A DNA stretch of 64,000 nucleotides from Pseudomonas sp. TH43 (GTDB lineage: Bacteria > Pseudomonadota > Gammaproteobacteria > Pseudomonadales > Pseudomonadaceae), in the NCBI RefSeq assembly GCF_016650635.1, contig NZ_JAEKFI010000004.1:1312001-1376000 (forward strand), read 5' to 3'. The notes below the pieces were generated by a model, which did no database searches, was not told the DNA's origin, and worked only from the letters and a program-made list of their open reading frames with translations. Positions 37,182 through 46,270 of this stretch are shown piece after piece (within the stretch, counting starts at the first letter, position 1; each line of letters opens with the position of its first letter). A program made the translations under genes and the position numbers.

Positions 37182-37388
37182 GGCGGACTCCTGAGCCCGC
37201 GCAAACGGGCGAGCGTGACAGTTATAGACGGCCATTATGACTAACAGATGACAGTTGCGTGAGACCCGTGACACGTAGCCGCATTCCATTCTCAGTGTAG
37301 GAATTGTTCACGTCGAGACACATTTCGACACTTTCATGAATGTGTCCGAAGGGTTAGGCTGCGCGTTCATTTCGCCAGCACCCAGACA

Positions 37389-38039
37389 ATGCTCCAACAA
37401 TTTCTGCATGACTTTGGCTACTTTGCCTTGTTCCTCGGCACGTTCTTCGAAGGCGAAACCATTCTGGTGCTCGCGGGCTTCCTCGCGTTCCGTGGATACA
37501 TGGACATCAATATGGTGGTGGTCGTGGCGTTCTTCGGCAGTTATGCCGGCGATCAGCTGTGGTACTTCCTGGGCCGCAAGCACGGGCGCAAGTTGCTGGC
37601 GCGCAAACCGCGCTGGCAGATGATGGGCGACCGCGCGCTGGAACACATTCGCAAGCATCCGGACATCTGGGTTTTGAGCTTCCGCTTCGTGTATGGCTTG
37701 CGCACGGTGATGCCGGTGGCGATCGGCCTGTCCGGCTATCCACCGGGACGCTATCTGTTGCTCAACGGCATCGGTGCGGCGATCTGGGCGACGGCACTGG
37801 CCGCTGCGGCGTACCACTTCGGTGCGGTACTGGAAGGCATGCTCGGCAGCATCAAGAAATACGAGCTGTGGGTTCTCGGTGCCTTGCTGGTTCTGGGTGT
37901 TGGCCTGTGGCTGCGCCGCCGCTTCAAGAATGCGCGTCTGGCGAAGCAGGTCTACGCCGACGAACAAGCAGCAAAAGCTGCGCAGTTGCATCAAGCCGAA
38001 CAGGTCAAAGCCGACGAGCCTAAACCGCCAACCGAGTAA
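37389..38039 (+). CDS. DedA family membrane protein
   Basis: A 216-residue inner-membrane protein of the DedA/SNARE-associated family with four or five hydrophobic segments and the family loop motifs: FEGETILVLAGFLAFRGYM, GSYAGDQLWYFLGRKHGRK and FRFVYGLRTVMPVAIGLSGY. The C-terminus (about 185-216) is charged. DedA proteins are thought to move undecaprenyl phosphate or other lipids across the membrane using the proton-motive force. Its last 20 bases overlap the convergent hydroxylase gene. Confidence 0.9.
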   Translation: MLQQFLHDFGYFALFLGTFFEGETILVLAGFLAFRGYMDINMVVVVAFFGSYAGDQLWYFLGRKHGRKLLARKPRWQMMGDRALEHIRKHPDIWVLSFRFVYGLRTVMPVAIGLSGYPPGRYLLLNGIGAAIWATALAAAAYHFGAVLEGMLGSIKKYELWVLGALLVLGVGLWLRRRFKNARLAKQVYADEQAAKAAQLHQAEQVKADEPKPPTE

Positions 38040-39255
38040 TTCGTTGGCGGCACACATACAGCCCGATGCCACTGAGCAGGCTGTAACCGAGCAAGCCAGC
38101 CCACATCAGCGGGCTGGCCGGCCATAGCCCAACGACCGGCGCCAGCCACACCAGCGGCACATTCGATGCCAGCCGCAACAGCTCCACCTTCAGCGCCCAC
38201 GGGCGATTCTCCAGGGCCACGCCCAACGCAAACACCCCGAACGCCACCGCGCCCCAGCCGAGCACCAATGCGGCCGTCGGCAGGCTACGCTCGAGGTTCA
38301 TCAGATAACTGCCCAGCGCGATGTACACGCAAAACTGCAACGCCACGTATCCCTGCTGACGCCGTTCAAGCGGCACGTCGAATTTGCGAAATTGAGCCAG
38401 ATCCGGCTTGTTCATCGGGTACCTGGCCGCGACATCGGCCGGACGCCAACCGGTGCGCATGAACCAGATCCGCCACTTGTCCCACTTGCTCTCGGCCCGC
38501 CGGGCGTCGTCCCACAGCTGCGCATAAAACTGCACATTGGCCCACAGCGGATTCCAGCTCGCCAGCGGTGTGGTCACGCCGAAAATCACCGGTTCGTTGT
38601 CATCTTCCTCCTGGAACGTGCCGAACAGCCGATCCCAAAAAATGAACACCCCGCCGTAGTTGCGATCCATGTAGAGAGCGTTCTGTGCATGGTGAGCCCG
38701 ATGATTGGACGGCGTGACAAAAAACCACTCGTACCAGCCGAGCTTGGGAATGTGTCTGGTGTGAACCCAGAATTGATAAAGCAGGTTCAGCGCCGCGACG
38801 CTGACAAACACCAGCAGCGGCACTCCGAGCACCGCCATCGGCAGGTAGAAAACCCAGCCCAGCAGAAACCCGGTACTGGTCTGGCGCAACGCGGTGGAGA
38901 GGTTGTACTCCTCGCTCTGGTGGTGCACCGAATGCGCAGCCCAGAGGATGTTGCGCTCATGGCCCATGCGGTGCAGCCAGTAGTAGCAGAAGTCGTAGAG
39001 GACGAAGGCCAATACCCAGACCCAGACGCTGTCTGCGGGCAGCCGGATCACCGCCAGATGCTCCAGGGCAAACGCGTACGTGAGCAGCCCCACGCCTTTG
39101 GTCAGCAACCCGGTGGTGGTCGACAGCACGCCGGTACTGATGCTGTTCACCGCATCGGCCAGGCGATAGTTGCTGACCCCGCGCCAACGGTCGGTGAACA
39201 GCTCCAGCGCAATCAACACCAGAAAGAACGGCACCGCATACAGAATGAAGTCCAT
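38020..39255 (-). CDS. Fatty acid hydroxylase / sterol desaturase family membrane protein
   Basis: A 411-residue integral membrane protein with the three histidine boxes of the di-iron hydroxylase superfamily: WLHRMGHERN, AAHSVHHQSEEYN and NHRAHHAQNALYM. It has several hydrophobic segments at the N-terminus and a long C-terminal hydrophobic part (about 310-411). The enzyme would hydroxylate or desaturate a lipid at the inner membrane; the substrate is unknown. It overlaps the DedA gene by 20 bases tail-to-tail. Confidence 0.88.
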   Translation of the reverse strand: MDFILYAVPFFLVLIALELFTDRWRGVSNYRLADAVNSISTGVLSTTTGLLTKGVGLLTYAFALEHLAVIRLPADSVWVWVLAFVLYDFCYYWLHRMGHERNILWAAHSVHHQSEEYNLSTALRQTSTGFLLGWVFYLPMAVLGVPLLVFVSVAALNLLYQFWVHTRHIPKLGWYEWFFVTPSNHRAHHAQNALYMDRNYGGVFIFWDRLFGTFQEEDDNEPVIFGVTTPLASWNPLWANVQFYAQLWDDARRAESKWDKWRIWFMRTGWRPADVAARYPMNKPDLAQFRKFDVPLERRQQGYVALQFCVYIALGSYLMNLERSLPTAALVLGWGAVAFGVFALGVALENRPWALKVELLRLASNVPLVWLAPVVGLWPASPLMWAGLLGYSLLSGIGLYVCRQRITRLAV

Positions 39256-39371
39256 GACGCGTCCTGAGTGAAGTCTTGAAGGACAGATCCTAGGTGTAGC
39301 CGCCCGTTTACCCTATGGCAACGCGCGACAATTTAGTGGACATTTAGCGCCATGAATCTGGAGAGAAACCC

Positions 39372-40040
39372 ATGAGCAAAAAAGTTGCAGTGATCCTGTC
39401 CGGCAGTGGCGTGTACGACGGCGCCGAGATCCATGAGAGCGTCATCACCCTGCTGCGCCTCGATCAACGCGGCGCGCAGGTGCAGTGCTTTGCCCCGAAC
39501 ATCGCGCAATTGCATGTGATCAATCACCTGACCGGTGAAGAAATGCCCGAGTCGCGCAACGTGCTGGTGGAATCGGCGCGCATTGCCCGTGGCAACATCA
39601 AGGACATCCGCGAGGCCGACGTCGACGACTTCGATGCGCTGATCGTGCCCGGTGGTTTTGGTGCGGCGAAGAACCTTTCCAACTTTGCCGTCGAAGGCGC
39701 GGGCTGCTCCGTTCAGCCTGAAGTCCTGTCGTTGGCCGAGGCGTTTGCCGAAGCGGGCAAACCGGTCGGCCTGATGTGCATCTCGCCGGCACTTGCGGCA
39801 AAAATCTACGGCCCGGGCGTGACCTGCACCATCGGCAATGATGCCGACACCGCCACCGCCATGAACAAGATGGGCGCGACCCACGAAGACTGCGCCGTCA
39901 GCGACATCATCGAAGACAAGGCACGCAAACTGGTGACCACCCCGGCTTACATGCTGGCGCAGAACATCAGCGAAGCGGCGTCGGGGATCAACAAACTGGT
40001 CGACCGCGTCCTCGAACTGACCCACGAAAACGACGCCTGA
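39372..40040 (+). CDS. elbB: Glyoxalase ElbB (DJ-1/PfpI family)
   Basis: A 222-residue protein of the ElbB group: KKVAVILSGSGVYDGAEIHE is the typical start, and C136 in PVGLMCISPAL is the nucleophile elbow expected for the DJ-1 superfamily. E. coli ElbB has weak glyoxalase activity and is linked to isoprenoid synthesis. GGAGAG precedes the ATG. A REPIN follows it. Confidence 0.92.
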   Translation: MSKKVAVILSGSGVYDGAEIHESVITLLRLDQRGAQVQCFAPNIAQLHVINHLTGEEMPESRNVLVESARIARGNIKDIREADVDDFDALIVPGGFGAAKNLSNFAVEGAGCSVQPEVLSLAEAFAEAGKPVGLMCISPALAAKIYGPGVTCTIGNDADTATAMNKMGATHEDCAVSDIIEDKARKLVTTPAYMLAQNISEAASGINKLVDRVLELTHENDA

Positions 40041-40059
40041 CCGGAATTGCTGAAATCCT

Positions 40060-40182
40060 TTGTGGCGAGGGGATTTAGCGAAACGTCGCACCGCCCCGTT
40101 GGGGCGCGAAGCGGCCCCGCTGTTTTAATTCAAGAGCGGGGCCTGCTGCGCAGGCCAACGGGGATAAATCCCCTCGCCACAG
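40060..40182. repeat. Long REPIN (GTGGCGAGGGGATTT type)
   Basis: TTTGTGGCGAGGGGATTTAG at the left and GGATAAATCCCCTCGCCACA at the right; the left arm is slightly disrupted (TTTAGCGAAACGTC) compared with the copies at 33755 and in the 47-49 kb array. Confidence 0.8.
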
Positions 40183-40195
40183 GGATCCGGTTGAA

Positions 40196-40651
40196 TCAGG
40201 GTTTGCGGGTCAGGCGCGTGAGGATCCGGTCCAGCGCATTGGCAAACGCCTGCTTCTCGCGATCGCCGAACGGCGCCGGGCCGCCGCTCATCTGGCCTTG
40301 CTCGCGCAGGTCGGTGAAGAGATTACGCACGGCCAAGCGCTCTCCCATGTTCTGCGCATCAAATTCCTTGCCGCGCGGGTCCAGCGCTGCCACGCCCTTC
40401 TTCACCAGCCGATCGGCCAGCGGGATATCGCTGCAGATCACCAGCTCACCCGGCACCGCGTGCTCGACCAGATAATCATCCGCCGCATCCGGCCCGCTCG
40501 GCACCACGATCAATTTGACGATCGCCAACCCCGGCTTGGTCTGCGGTTGCCCGGCCACCAGCACCACCTCGAACTGGCGCTTGAGGGCGAACTTCACCAC
40601 CAGATCTTTCGCTTGCCGAGGGCAGGCGTCGGCATCGATCCATACACGCAT
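40196..40651 (-). CDS. yaiI: YaiI/YqxD family (UPF0178) protein
   Basis: A 151-residue protein of the UPF0178 family, start RVWIDADACPRQAKDLVVKF, with GPDAADDYLVEHAVPGELVI and SDIPLADRLVKKG, which give the acidic residues of a PIN-like metal site. A nuclease role has been suggested but not shown. The start is either ATG at 40651 or 40654; GAGGAAACG precedes both. The E. coli protein has 152 residues. Confidence 0.88.
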   Translation of the reverse strand: MRVWIDADACPRQAKDLVVKFALKRQFEVVLVAGQPQTKPGLAIVKLIVVPSGPDAADDYLVEHAVPGELVICSDIPLADRLVKKGVAALDPRGKEFDAQNMGERLAVRNLFTDLREQGQMSGGPAPFGDREKQAFANALDRILTRLTRKP

Positions 40652-40674
40652 CATCGTTTCCTCATTCCAAAAAG

Positions 40675-40733
40675 CATCGCGGGCAAGCCACGCTCCCACA
40701 ACGTTCATTGTAGGAGCAAGGCTTGCCCGCGAA
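40675..40733. repeat. REPIN (CATCGCGGGCAAGCC type)
   Basis: CATCGCGGGCAAGCCACGCT faces AGCAAGGCTTGCCCGCGAATG. This is a third variant, with GGGCAAGCC instead of GAGCAGGCTC. Confidence 0.8.
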
Positions 40734-40753
40734 TGTGAGCGCAGCGAATGCTG

Positions 40754-42649
40754 TCAGGCCGTTACTCGCCGTTTCTCAGCCACCCAACTACGCCCATACA
40801 ACACCACAATCGCCAAGATCGCCACCGCCTGCGCCGTCAACGAATACGCGTCGGCATGAATCCCCAGCCAGTCAAATTCAAAGAACGCCACCGGCCGCGT
40901 GCCGAAGATCCCGGCTTCCTGCAACGCCTTCACGCCATGCCCGGCAAACACCACCGACAACGCGCAGAGCAGCGCGGCGTTGATGCTGAAGAACAACGTC
41001 AGCGGCAGTTTCGCCGAACCGCGCAGGATCACCCACGCCAGACCGACCAGCAGTACCAGCGCCGTCGCCCCGCCTGCCAGCACCGCGTCATGCCCGGCTG
41101 GCCCTGCCTGCAACCACAGGGTTTCGTAGAACAGAATCACTTCGAACAGTTCGCGATACACCGAGAAGAACGCCAGGATCGCAAAGCCGAAACGCCCGCC
41201 GCCACCGACCAGGCTGCTCTTGATGTAATCCTGCCAGGCCGCCGCGTGGCGACGGTCGTGCATCCACACGCCGAGCCACAGCACCATCACGCTGGCGAAC
41301 AACGCCGTTGCACCTTCAAGCAATTCACGCTGCGAACCGCTGACATCGATCACATACGCCGCCAGCGCCCAGGTGCCGAGGCCAGCCAGCAGTGCCAGCC
41401 CCCAACCAACGTTGACGCTGCGCACCGCCGATTGCTGGCCGGTATTGCGCAGGAATGCGAGGATCGCCGCCAGCACCAGAATCGCTTCCAGCCCTTCGCG
41501 CAGCAGAATCAGCAGCCCGGAGATGTAACTCAAAGACCAGCTCAAGCCATCGCTGCCCAGCAGACCGGCGGATTCCTTCAGCTTGGCTTTGGCCACATCC
41601 AGACGCTGCTCGGCCTGCTCGACCGGCAAACCGTCCTGCAACGATTGCCGATAAGCCATCAGCGATTTTTCGGTGTCTTTGCGCACGTTAGCGTCGACGT
41701 TATCCAGCGAACTTTCGACCAGCTCGAAACCTTCCAGATACGCCGCTACGGACAGGTCATAGGCCTGATCGTGCTCACCGGCTCGGTACGCCGCCAGGCT
41801 CTTGTCCAGCGTCGCGGCGGTGTAGTCGAGCAACTGCGCCGGGCCACGTTTGACCTGCGGCGGCTGCGCCCGTTGCGCACGGAACGTCGCCGCCGCTGGT
41901 GCGCCCTCGGCGGCCTGTACTTCGGCCGGGGTCTGACGCGCCAGGTCGGCGATGTTGTAGGTTTTCTCGGACTTGGCGGCCGCCGCATCGGCGCTGAAGC
42001 CGGCGATGTAGGTGGCCAGATCCCAGCGCTGACGATCGTCGAGCTGATCGGCGAACGCCGGCATGTCGGTGCCTTCGACGCCTTGACCGAGGGTACTGTA
42101 GATCGCATACAGGCTCAGGTGATCCATCCGCGCAGCTTCCCGCAGATTGGCTGGCGCAGGCGTCATGCCGAGCGCTGCCGGGCCGTCACCGACGCCGCTG
42201 TCGCCGTGGCACACCGAGCAATTTTGCGCATACAGCGGCGCGCCACGTGCAGGGTCCGGGGTGATGATCGGTGCCTGGCTGACTTCATAGGCCACGGCCA
42301 GTTTCGCCCCCAGTTGCCGCGCCTGACGGGCGACGTCCGCACCGTCCTGCCTCGCCGTGATCGCACTGTGCAGCGCATCGACGCCCTGTTCCAGCGCGGC
42401 CTTTTCCGGCTTGGCCGGCAGCGCGCTGATCAGGCTCTGCAACGCCTGAGTGAATTCCAGCTGCTCGCGGTATTCGGCGTCGTCGAGAATTTTTCCCGCC
42501 TCGACCGTCGGCGGGTAATCGGCGCTGATGTAATCGAGCAGGTGCAGCGCTTGCGGCGCGCCTTCCACGGTGTCGGCCAGCAGATTGAAGCTGCTCAGGG
42601 CGCACAGCGGGAACACCAGCCAGGCCAGAAATCGGGACGAGGCAGTCAT
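40754..42649 (-). CDS. Cytochrome c-FTR1 family iron permease fusion
   Basis: A 631-residue membrane protein. After a signal peptide (to about residue 25) and a helical region, a mono-heme cytochrome c domain carries the heme site C144-SV-C147-H148 in YAQNCSVCHGDSGVGDGP. A second helical region follows, then the FTR1 permease part from about residue 370: LLILLREGLEAILVLAAILA and YRELFEVILFYETLW are the two REGLE-type iron motifs. FTR1 proteins import ferrous iron after oxidation; the built-in heme domain could pass on the electron. No efeO/efeB genes lie next to it. The start is 24 residues before the hydrophobic stretch ends; the family normally has 600-650 residues with this fusion. Confidence 0.9.
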   Translation of the reverse strand: MTASSRFLAWLVFPLCALSSFNLLADTVEGAPQALHLLDYISADYPPTVEAGKILDDAEYREQLEFTQALQSLISALPAKPEKAALEQGVDALHSAITARQDGADVARQARQLGAKLAVAYEVSQAPIITPDPARGAPLYAQNCSVCHGDSGVGDGPAALGMTPAPANLREAARMDHLSLYAIYSTLGQGVEGTDMPAFADQLDDRQRWDLATYIAGFSADAAAAKSEKTYNIADLARQTPAEVQAAEGAPAAATFRAQRAQPPQVKRGPAQLLDYTAATLDKSLAAYRAGEHDQAYDLSVAAYLEGFELVESSLDNVDANVRKDTEKSLMAYRQSLQDGLPVEQAEQRLDVAKAKLKESAGLLGSDGLSWSLSYISGLLILLREGLEAILVLAAILAFLRNTGQQSAVRSVNVGWGLALLAGLGTWALAAYVIDVSGSQRELLEGATALFASVMVLWLGVWMHDRRHAAAWQDYIKSSLVGGGGRFGFAILAFFSVYRELFEVILFYETLWLQAGPAGHDAVLAGGATALVLLVGLAWVILRGSAKLPLTLFFSINAALLCALSVVFAGHGVKALQEAGIFGTRPVAFFEFDWLGIHADAYSLTAQAVAILAIVVLYGRSWVAEKRRVTA

Positions 42650-42806
42650 GAAGGGTTCTCAAGGGGAAATACAGAGTTACATATTGTTCACTCCGACGAC
42701 GTTTCTCTCAAGCTTTGTCGGCGTTTATGTTTCAGCGCACTTTCGTGGTCGTTGGCGGGAAGTTCAGCCGTGCACTCGACGACAACTCCGGACCTCAAAC
42801 CAACCC

Positions 42807-42812
42807 TATAAT
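42807..42812 (+). promoter_or_regulatory. -10 box upstream of the first COG3014 gene
   Basis: CTATAATGCG contains a perfect TATAAT, 44 bases before the ATG at 42857. A clear -35 is not visible. Confidence 0.4.
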
Positions 42813-42856
42813 GCGTCACCTCCCAGCCATTGCCGTTCACGGAAGAACCTGCCTCC

Positions 42857-44245
42857 ATGCGCCATTGCTTGCCGTTTTTCCTGCTGTTCAGCGCCGCCGT
42901 GCAACTGAGCGGATGCGCCGCCTACCGTAATTACGATCAGGAGATGCAGGAGACCATCGACCAGATGGCGAAGGGTAATCTCAACGAAGCGCTCTACCTG
43001 TTAGAACTGAACAACCCCTGGGAAGACAAGGATCTGCTGTATTACCTGGAGCGAGGTGCGATTCTCAGCGCCGGCACTGCCCTGCCAAAAAGCCAGGAAG
43101 CGTGGCGCAGGGCTGACCAGATGATTATCCAGCGCGAAGACGCCGTGCACTCCGCCCCCATGAAGCTGCTGACCCGCTTCGGCAACGAAATAGGCACGAT
43201 GCTGGTCAACGACAAGCTGCTGCGCTACGACGGCTATGACTACGAAAAAGTCATGCTGACCACCGAGATGGCCCTCAACCAACTGGCGGACAACGATTTC
43301 GACAATGCCCGCGCCGACATCAAGAAAACCCACGAGCGCGAAACCCTGATTGCCCGCCAGCGCGAGCGGCAATACGAAGAAGCTGAAGAGCAAGCGAAAC
43401 AAGAAGGTATCAAGCTGCATTACAAAGACCTGCAAGGCTATCCGGTCGCCGTCCTCGACGCCCCGCAGGTCATCGAACTGAAAAACGGTTACCAGAGCGC
43501 GTTCAGCCATTATCTGGCTGGATTTACCTATGAAGCCTTGGGTGAACGCACGCTCGCGGCGCCGGGTTATCGTCAGGCGATCGAGTTGCGTCCGGGCGTG
43601 CCCTTCCTCGAAAGCGCTTTGCGTAATCTGGACAAGCCCGGGCCAGCCGACGATGAAAGCGAGATCCTGGTCGTGGTGCAAAGCGGTTTCGCCCCGGCAC
43701 GCAGTTCGGTGCAAGTGCCAATCCCGGTGCGACTCAACGAAAATCTGACGATTGTCGCGCCGATCTCGTTTCCGGTGATGGTGCCCGATACCCTTACGCC
43801 CGCCCTGACGGATATCGTCGTCGACGGCAAACAACACAAACTCACGATGATCAACAGCGTCACCGACATGGCCATGCGCACCTTGCGTGATGACATGCCG
43901 GCGATCATTTCGCGTGCCATGTTTCGCGCCAACATGGCGGCAATCGGCCAGGCTGAAAAGAACCAACGCGATCCCTCCAAGGCTTCACTGGTAGTCACCG
44001 AGCACGACCCGTTCGAAGAGGCTGACACGCGCACCTGGCGCACCCTGCCGGACAAAACCCTGGTCGCACGGCTGCGCCTGAAAAAAGGCCTGCACCGCGT
44101 GCGTTTTCCCTACCACCATGCAGAGGACGGGTTCACCGTGCGCGTTGACCAGAGCCATCAGGTGTTCAGCCTGCGGGTATTCATGGGGCAGAACCGTTAC
44201 ATAGGATCGTCATGGCTGTTCCCCGAAACACCTCCGCCGCCGTAA
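42857..44245 (+). CDS. COG3014 family lipoprotein (copy 1)
   Basis: A 462-residue outer-envelope lipoprotein. The N-terminus RHCLPFFLLFSAAVQLSGCA has a lipobox (LSGC) at about residues 20-23. The body has TPR-like helices (YLLELNNPWEDKDLLYYLER) and a coiled coil around 150-185 (RETLIARQRERQYEEAEEQA), followed by a beta-rich C-terminal domain (FRANMAAIGQAEKNQ to TRTWRTLPDKTLVARLRLKK). COG3014 is an uncharacterised family. The ATG at 42857 is chosen because the signal starts there. A second, diverged copy follows at 44450. Confidence 0.85.
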   Translation: MRHCLPFFLLFSAAVQLSGCAAYRNYDQEMQETIDQMAKGNLNEALYLLELNNPWEDKDLLYYLERGAILSAGTALPKSQEAWRRADQMIIQREDAVHSAPMKLLTRFGNEIGTMLVNDKLLRYDGYDYEKVMLTTEMALNQLADNDFDNARADIKKTHERETLIARQRERQYEEAEEQAKQEGIKLHYKDLQGYPVAVLDAPQVIELKNGYQSAFSHYLAGFTYEALGERTLAAPGYRQAIELRPGVPFLESALRNLDKPGPADDESEILVVVQSGFAPARSSVQVPIPVRLNENLTIVAPISFPVMVPDTLTPALTDIVVDGKQHKLTMINSVTDMAMRTLRDDMPAIISRAMFRANMAAIGQAEKNQRDPSKASLVVTEHDPFEEADTRTWRTLPDKTLVARLRLKKGLHRVRFPYHHAEDGFTVRVDQSHQVFSLRVFMGQNRYIGSSWLFPETPPPP

Positions 44246-44278
44246 TGGCATCTAACTAACCAGTGCAATTAAAAAGCT

Positions 44279-44308
44279 ATTACATAGCCATCACCTCCCG
44301 TTTATAAT
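44279..44308 (+). promoter_or_regulatory. Sigma-70-type promoter upstream of the second COG3014 gene
   Basis: ATTACA (44279-44284) and a perfect TATAAT (44303-44308) are separated by 18 bases. The start would be near 44315, giving a leader of about 135 bases. It would drive copy 2, ycfL, lpoB and the LpoB-like gene. Confidence 0.5.
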
Positions 44309-44449
44309 GCCGCGCCCTCGCTATTGCGAAACGGCATTAAAGCTCCTCAGGATATGAGGAATTGGCAGGAGGCCAGCGCCACTGTCGATGGGTCATACCA
44401 GCCCGACCAGCATCCGCGGCTGTATTTACTCCAGGGAAGAAGTACCCCC

Positions 44450-45844
44450 ATGGCATTCCGCGCTCCCACCTTGATCGCGCTCAGCGCTGTCACTCTGCTG
44501 TCCGGTTGTTCCGCTTTTCGCAACTACGACTCCGAACTGGCCCAGACCAACCAGCAACTGGCCAGCGGCCACGTCGACGCCGCCCTGACCCTGCTGGAAA
44601 AGAACAACAGCGGCCCGGACAAAGACCTGCTCTATTACTTCGAGAAAGGTGAACTGCTGCGTGCCAAGGGCGACCTGTCCGGCAGCCAGAACGCCTGGAC
44701 CAGCGCCGATGTAGTGGTCGGTCAGTGGGAAGATTCGGTCAAACTCGACACCGGCAAATACCTCGCTCAGTTCGGCAGTTTCATCGTCAACGACAAAGTC
44801 CGTCGCTACGAAGGCTACGACTACGAAAAAGTCATGCTGACCACGCAGATGGCCCTGAACCTGCTGGCGGTCAATGACTTCGACGGCGCGCGTACCGCGA
44901 TCAAGAAGACTCACGAACGCGAAGCGGTGATCGCCGATCTGCGTGACAAGGAATACCTCAAGAGCGAGGAAGAAGCCGAGAAAGAAGGCATCAAGACTCA
45001 ATACAAGGACCTGCAGGGTTATCCGGTCGCCAGCCTCGACGCGCCGGAAGTGGTCAGCCTGAAAAACAGCTACCAGAGTGCGTTCAGCCATTACCTGGCC
45101 GGCTACGTCTATGAAGCCCTCGGTGAAAAAGATCTGGCTGCGCCGGGCTACCGCAAGGCAGCCGAACTGCGCCCGAACACGCCGCTGCTGGAACAGGCGC
45201 TGGTCAACCTCGACAAGCCGAGCAAAAGCGACGACAGCGACATCCTGATCGTCGTGCAAAGCGGTCTGGCGCCGGCCCGTGATTCGATTCGGGTGCCATT
45301 GCCATTGCCGATCTCCAACAACGTTGTGATCACCCCACTGTCGTTCCCGATCATCAAGGCCGACACCTCCACCGCGCCATTCGCACAGATCGGTGTCGAC
45401 GGCCAGCAAGTCAACCTGACCGCCCTCAACAGCACCACCGCCATGTCCCGCCGCGCCCTGCGCGATGACATGCCGGGGATCATCGTGCGCACCACCGTGC
45501 GCGCGATCACCAAAGGCGTGGCACAGAAGAAGATCAACGAAACCAACCCGCTGGCCGGTCTCGCGGTCGGTATTTCTTCAGCCGTGCTCGAAGGTGCCGA
45601 TACCCGTACGTGGCGCACCCTGCCGGACAACACCCAAGTGGTGCGTCTGCGCTTGAAGAAAGGTGAACACCAGGTCACCTTGCCGAGCGCTGTAGGTGGT
45701 TCGGTGGTCAAGGTCACCGTTGATCAGCGCTATCAAGTGATCAGCCTGCGTGCCGTCGGCAATCAGGTATTCGCTGGCGGTCTCGCCGCCCACGTCATCC
45801 CGAGCGCCGGCGCGACCAACGTCGCCAGCCTCAAACAACCTTAA
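44450..45844 (+). CDS. COG3014 family lipoprotein (copy 2)
   Basis: A 464-residue paralogue of the preceding gene, with the same architecture: MAFRAPTLIALSAVTLLSGC ends in a lipobox, followed by SAFRNYDSELAQTNQQLASG, a coiled coil (KSEEEAEKEGIKTQYKDLQG) and the same C-terminal domain (TRTWRTLPDNTQVVRLRLKK). Copies 1 and 2 agree in most of the sequence by eye but differ in many residues, so the duplication is old. The ATG at 44450 starts the signal peptide; the open frame runs 42 codons further upstream without resemblance. The stop is 16 bases before ycfL. Confidence 0.85.
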   Translation: MAFRAPTLIALSAVTLLSGCSAFRNYDSELAQTNQQLASGHVDAALTLLEKNNSGPDKDLLYYFEKGELLRAKGDLSGSQNAWTSADVVVGQWEDSVKLDTGKYLAQFGSFIVNDKVRRYEGYDYEKVMLTTQMALNLLAVNDFDGARTAIKKTHEREAVIADLRDKEYLKSEEEAEKEGIKTQYKDLQGYPVASLDAPEVVSLKNSYQSAFSHYLAGYVYEALGEKDLAAPGYRKAAELRPNTPLLEQALVNLDKPSKSDDSDILIVVQSGLAPARDSIRVPLPLPISNNVVITPLSFPIIKADTSTAPFAQIGVDGQQVNLTALNSTTAMSRRALRDDMPGIIVRTTVRAITKGVAQKKINETNPLAGLAVGISSAVLEGADTRTWRTLPDNTQVVRLRLKKGEHQVTLPSAVGGSVVKVTVDQRYQVISLRAVGNQVFAGGLAAHVIPSAGATNVASLKQP

Positions 45845-45859
45845 GAACGGAGTCTTTGC

Positions 45860-46234
45860 ATGCGCTTCAAACTCATCGCCGTCGCCGCCCTCGCCTTGCT
45901 GGCGAGCGGCTGCGCCACCCCGCCGCCGCCTGAACCGGGCAGCGCCGCGAGCAAAGTCGTGGCCATGGGGCCACAGAAACACATCGTCGTCGGCGCCATG
46001 CGCGTCGCCCGCGAAAACGGTTTCATGACCGTCAACGTGCAGTTGAGCAACACCCTCAACAGCAACAAGACGTTCTACTACCGCTTCGCCTGGCTCGGCC
46101 CGGAAGGTTTCCCGATCGCCGAAGAAGAAGTCTGGAAAAGCCAGATGATGTACGGCGCGCAAACCAGCTTCATCCAGGGCATCGCCCCGACGCCGAAAGC
46201 CGTGGACTTCCGTCTGGAACTCAAGACGCCTTAA
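45860..46234 (+). CDS. ycfL: YcfL family lipoprotein (DUF1425)
   Basis: A 124-residue lipoprotein (lipobox LASGC at residues 15-19) of the YcfL family. The conserved stretch is VNVQLSNTLNSNKTFYYRFA, followed by LGPEGFPIAEEEVWKSQMMY. In E. coli, ycfL lies directly upstream of lpoB (ycfM), exactly as here. Function unknown; the linkage to lpoB suggests a role at the outer membrane. Confidence 0.88.
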   Translation: MRFKLIAVAALALLASGCATPPPPEPGSAASKVVAMGPQKHIVVGAMRVARENGFMTVNVQLSNTLNSNKTFYYRFAWLGPEGFPIAEEEVWKSQMMYGAQTSFIQGIAPTPKAVDFRLELKTP

Positions 46235-46270
46235 GCCCGCCACCCTATTCCTGATTTAGAGAACATTGCC

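Noticed and set aside
40748..42811. 687-residue open frame opposite the FTR1 gene
   Set aside because: Shadow frame; the membrane protein with its heme site on the other strand is the real gene.
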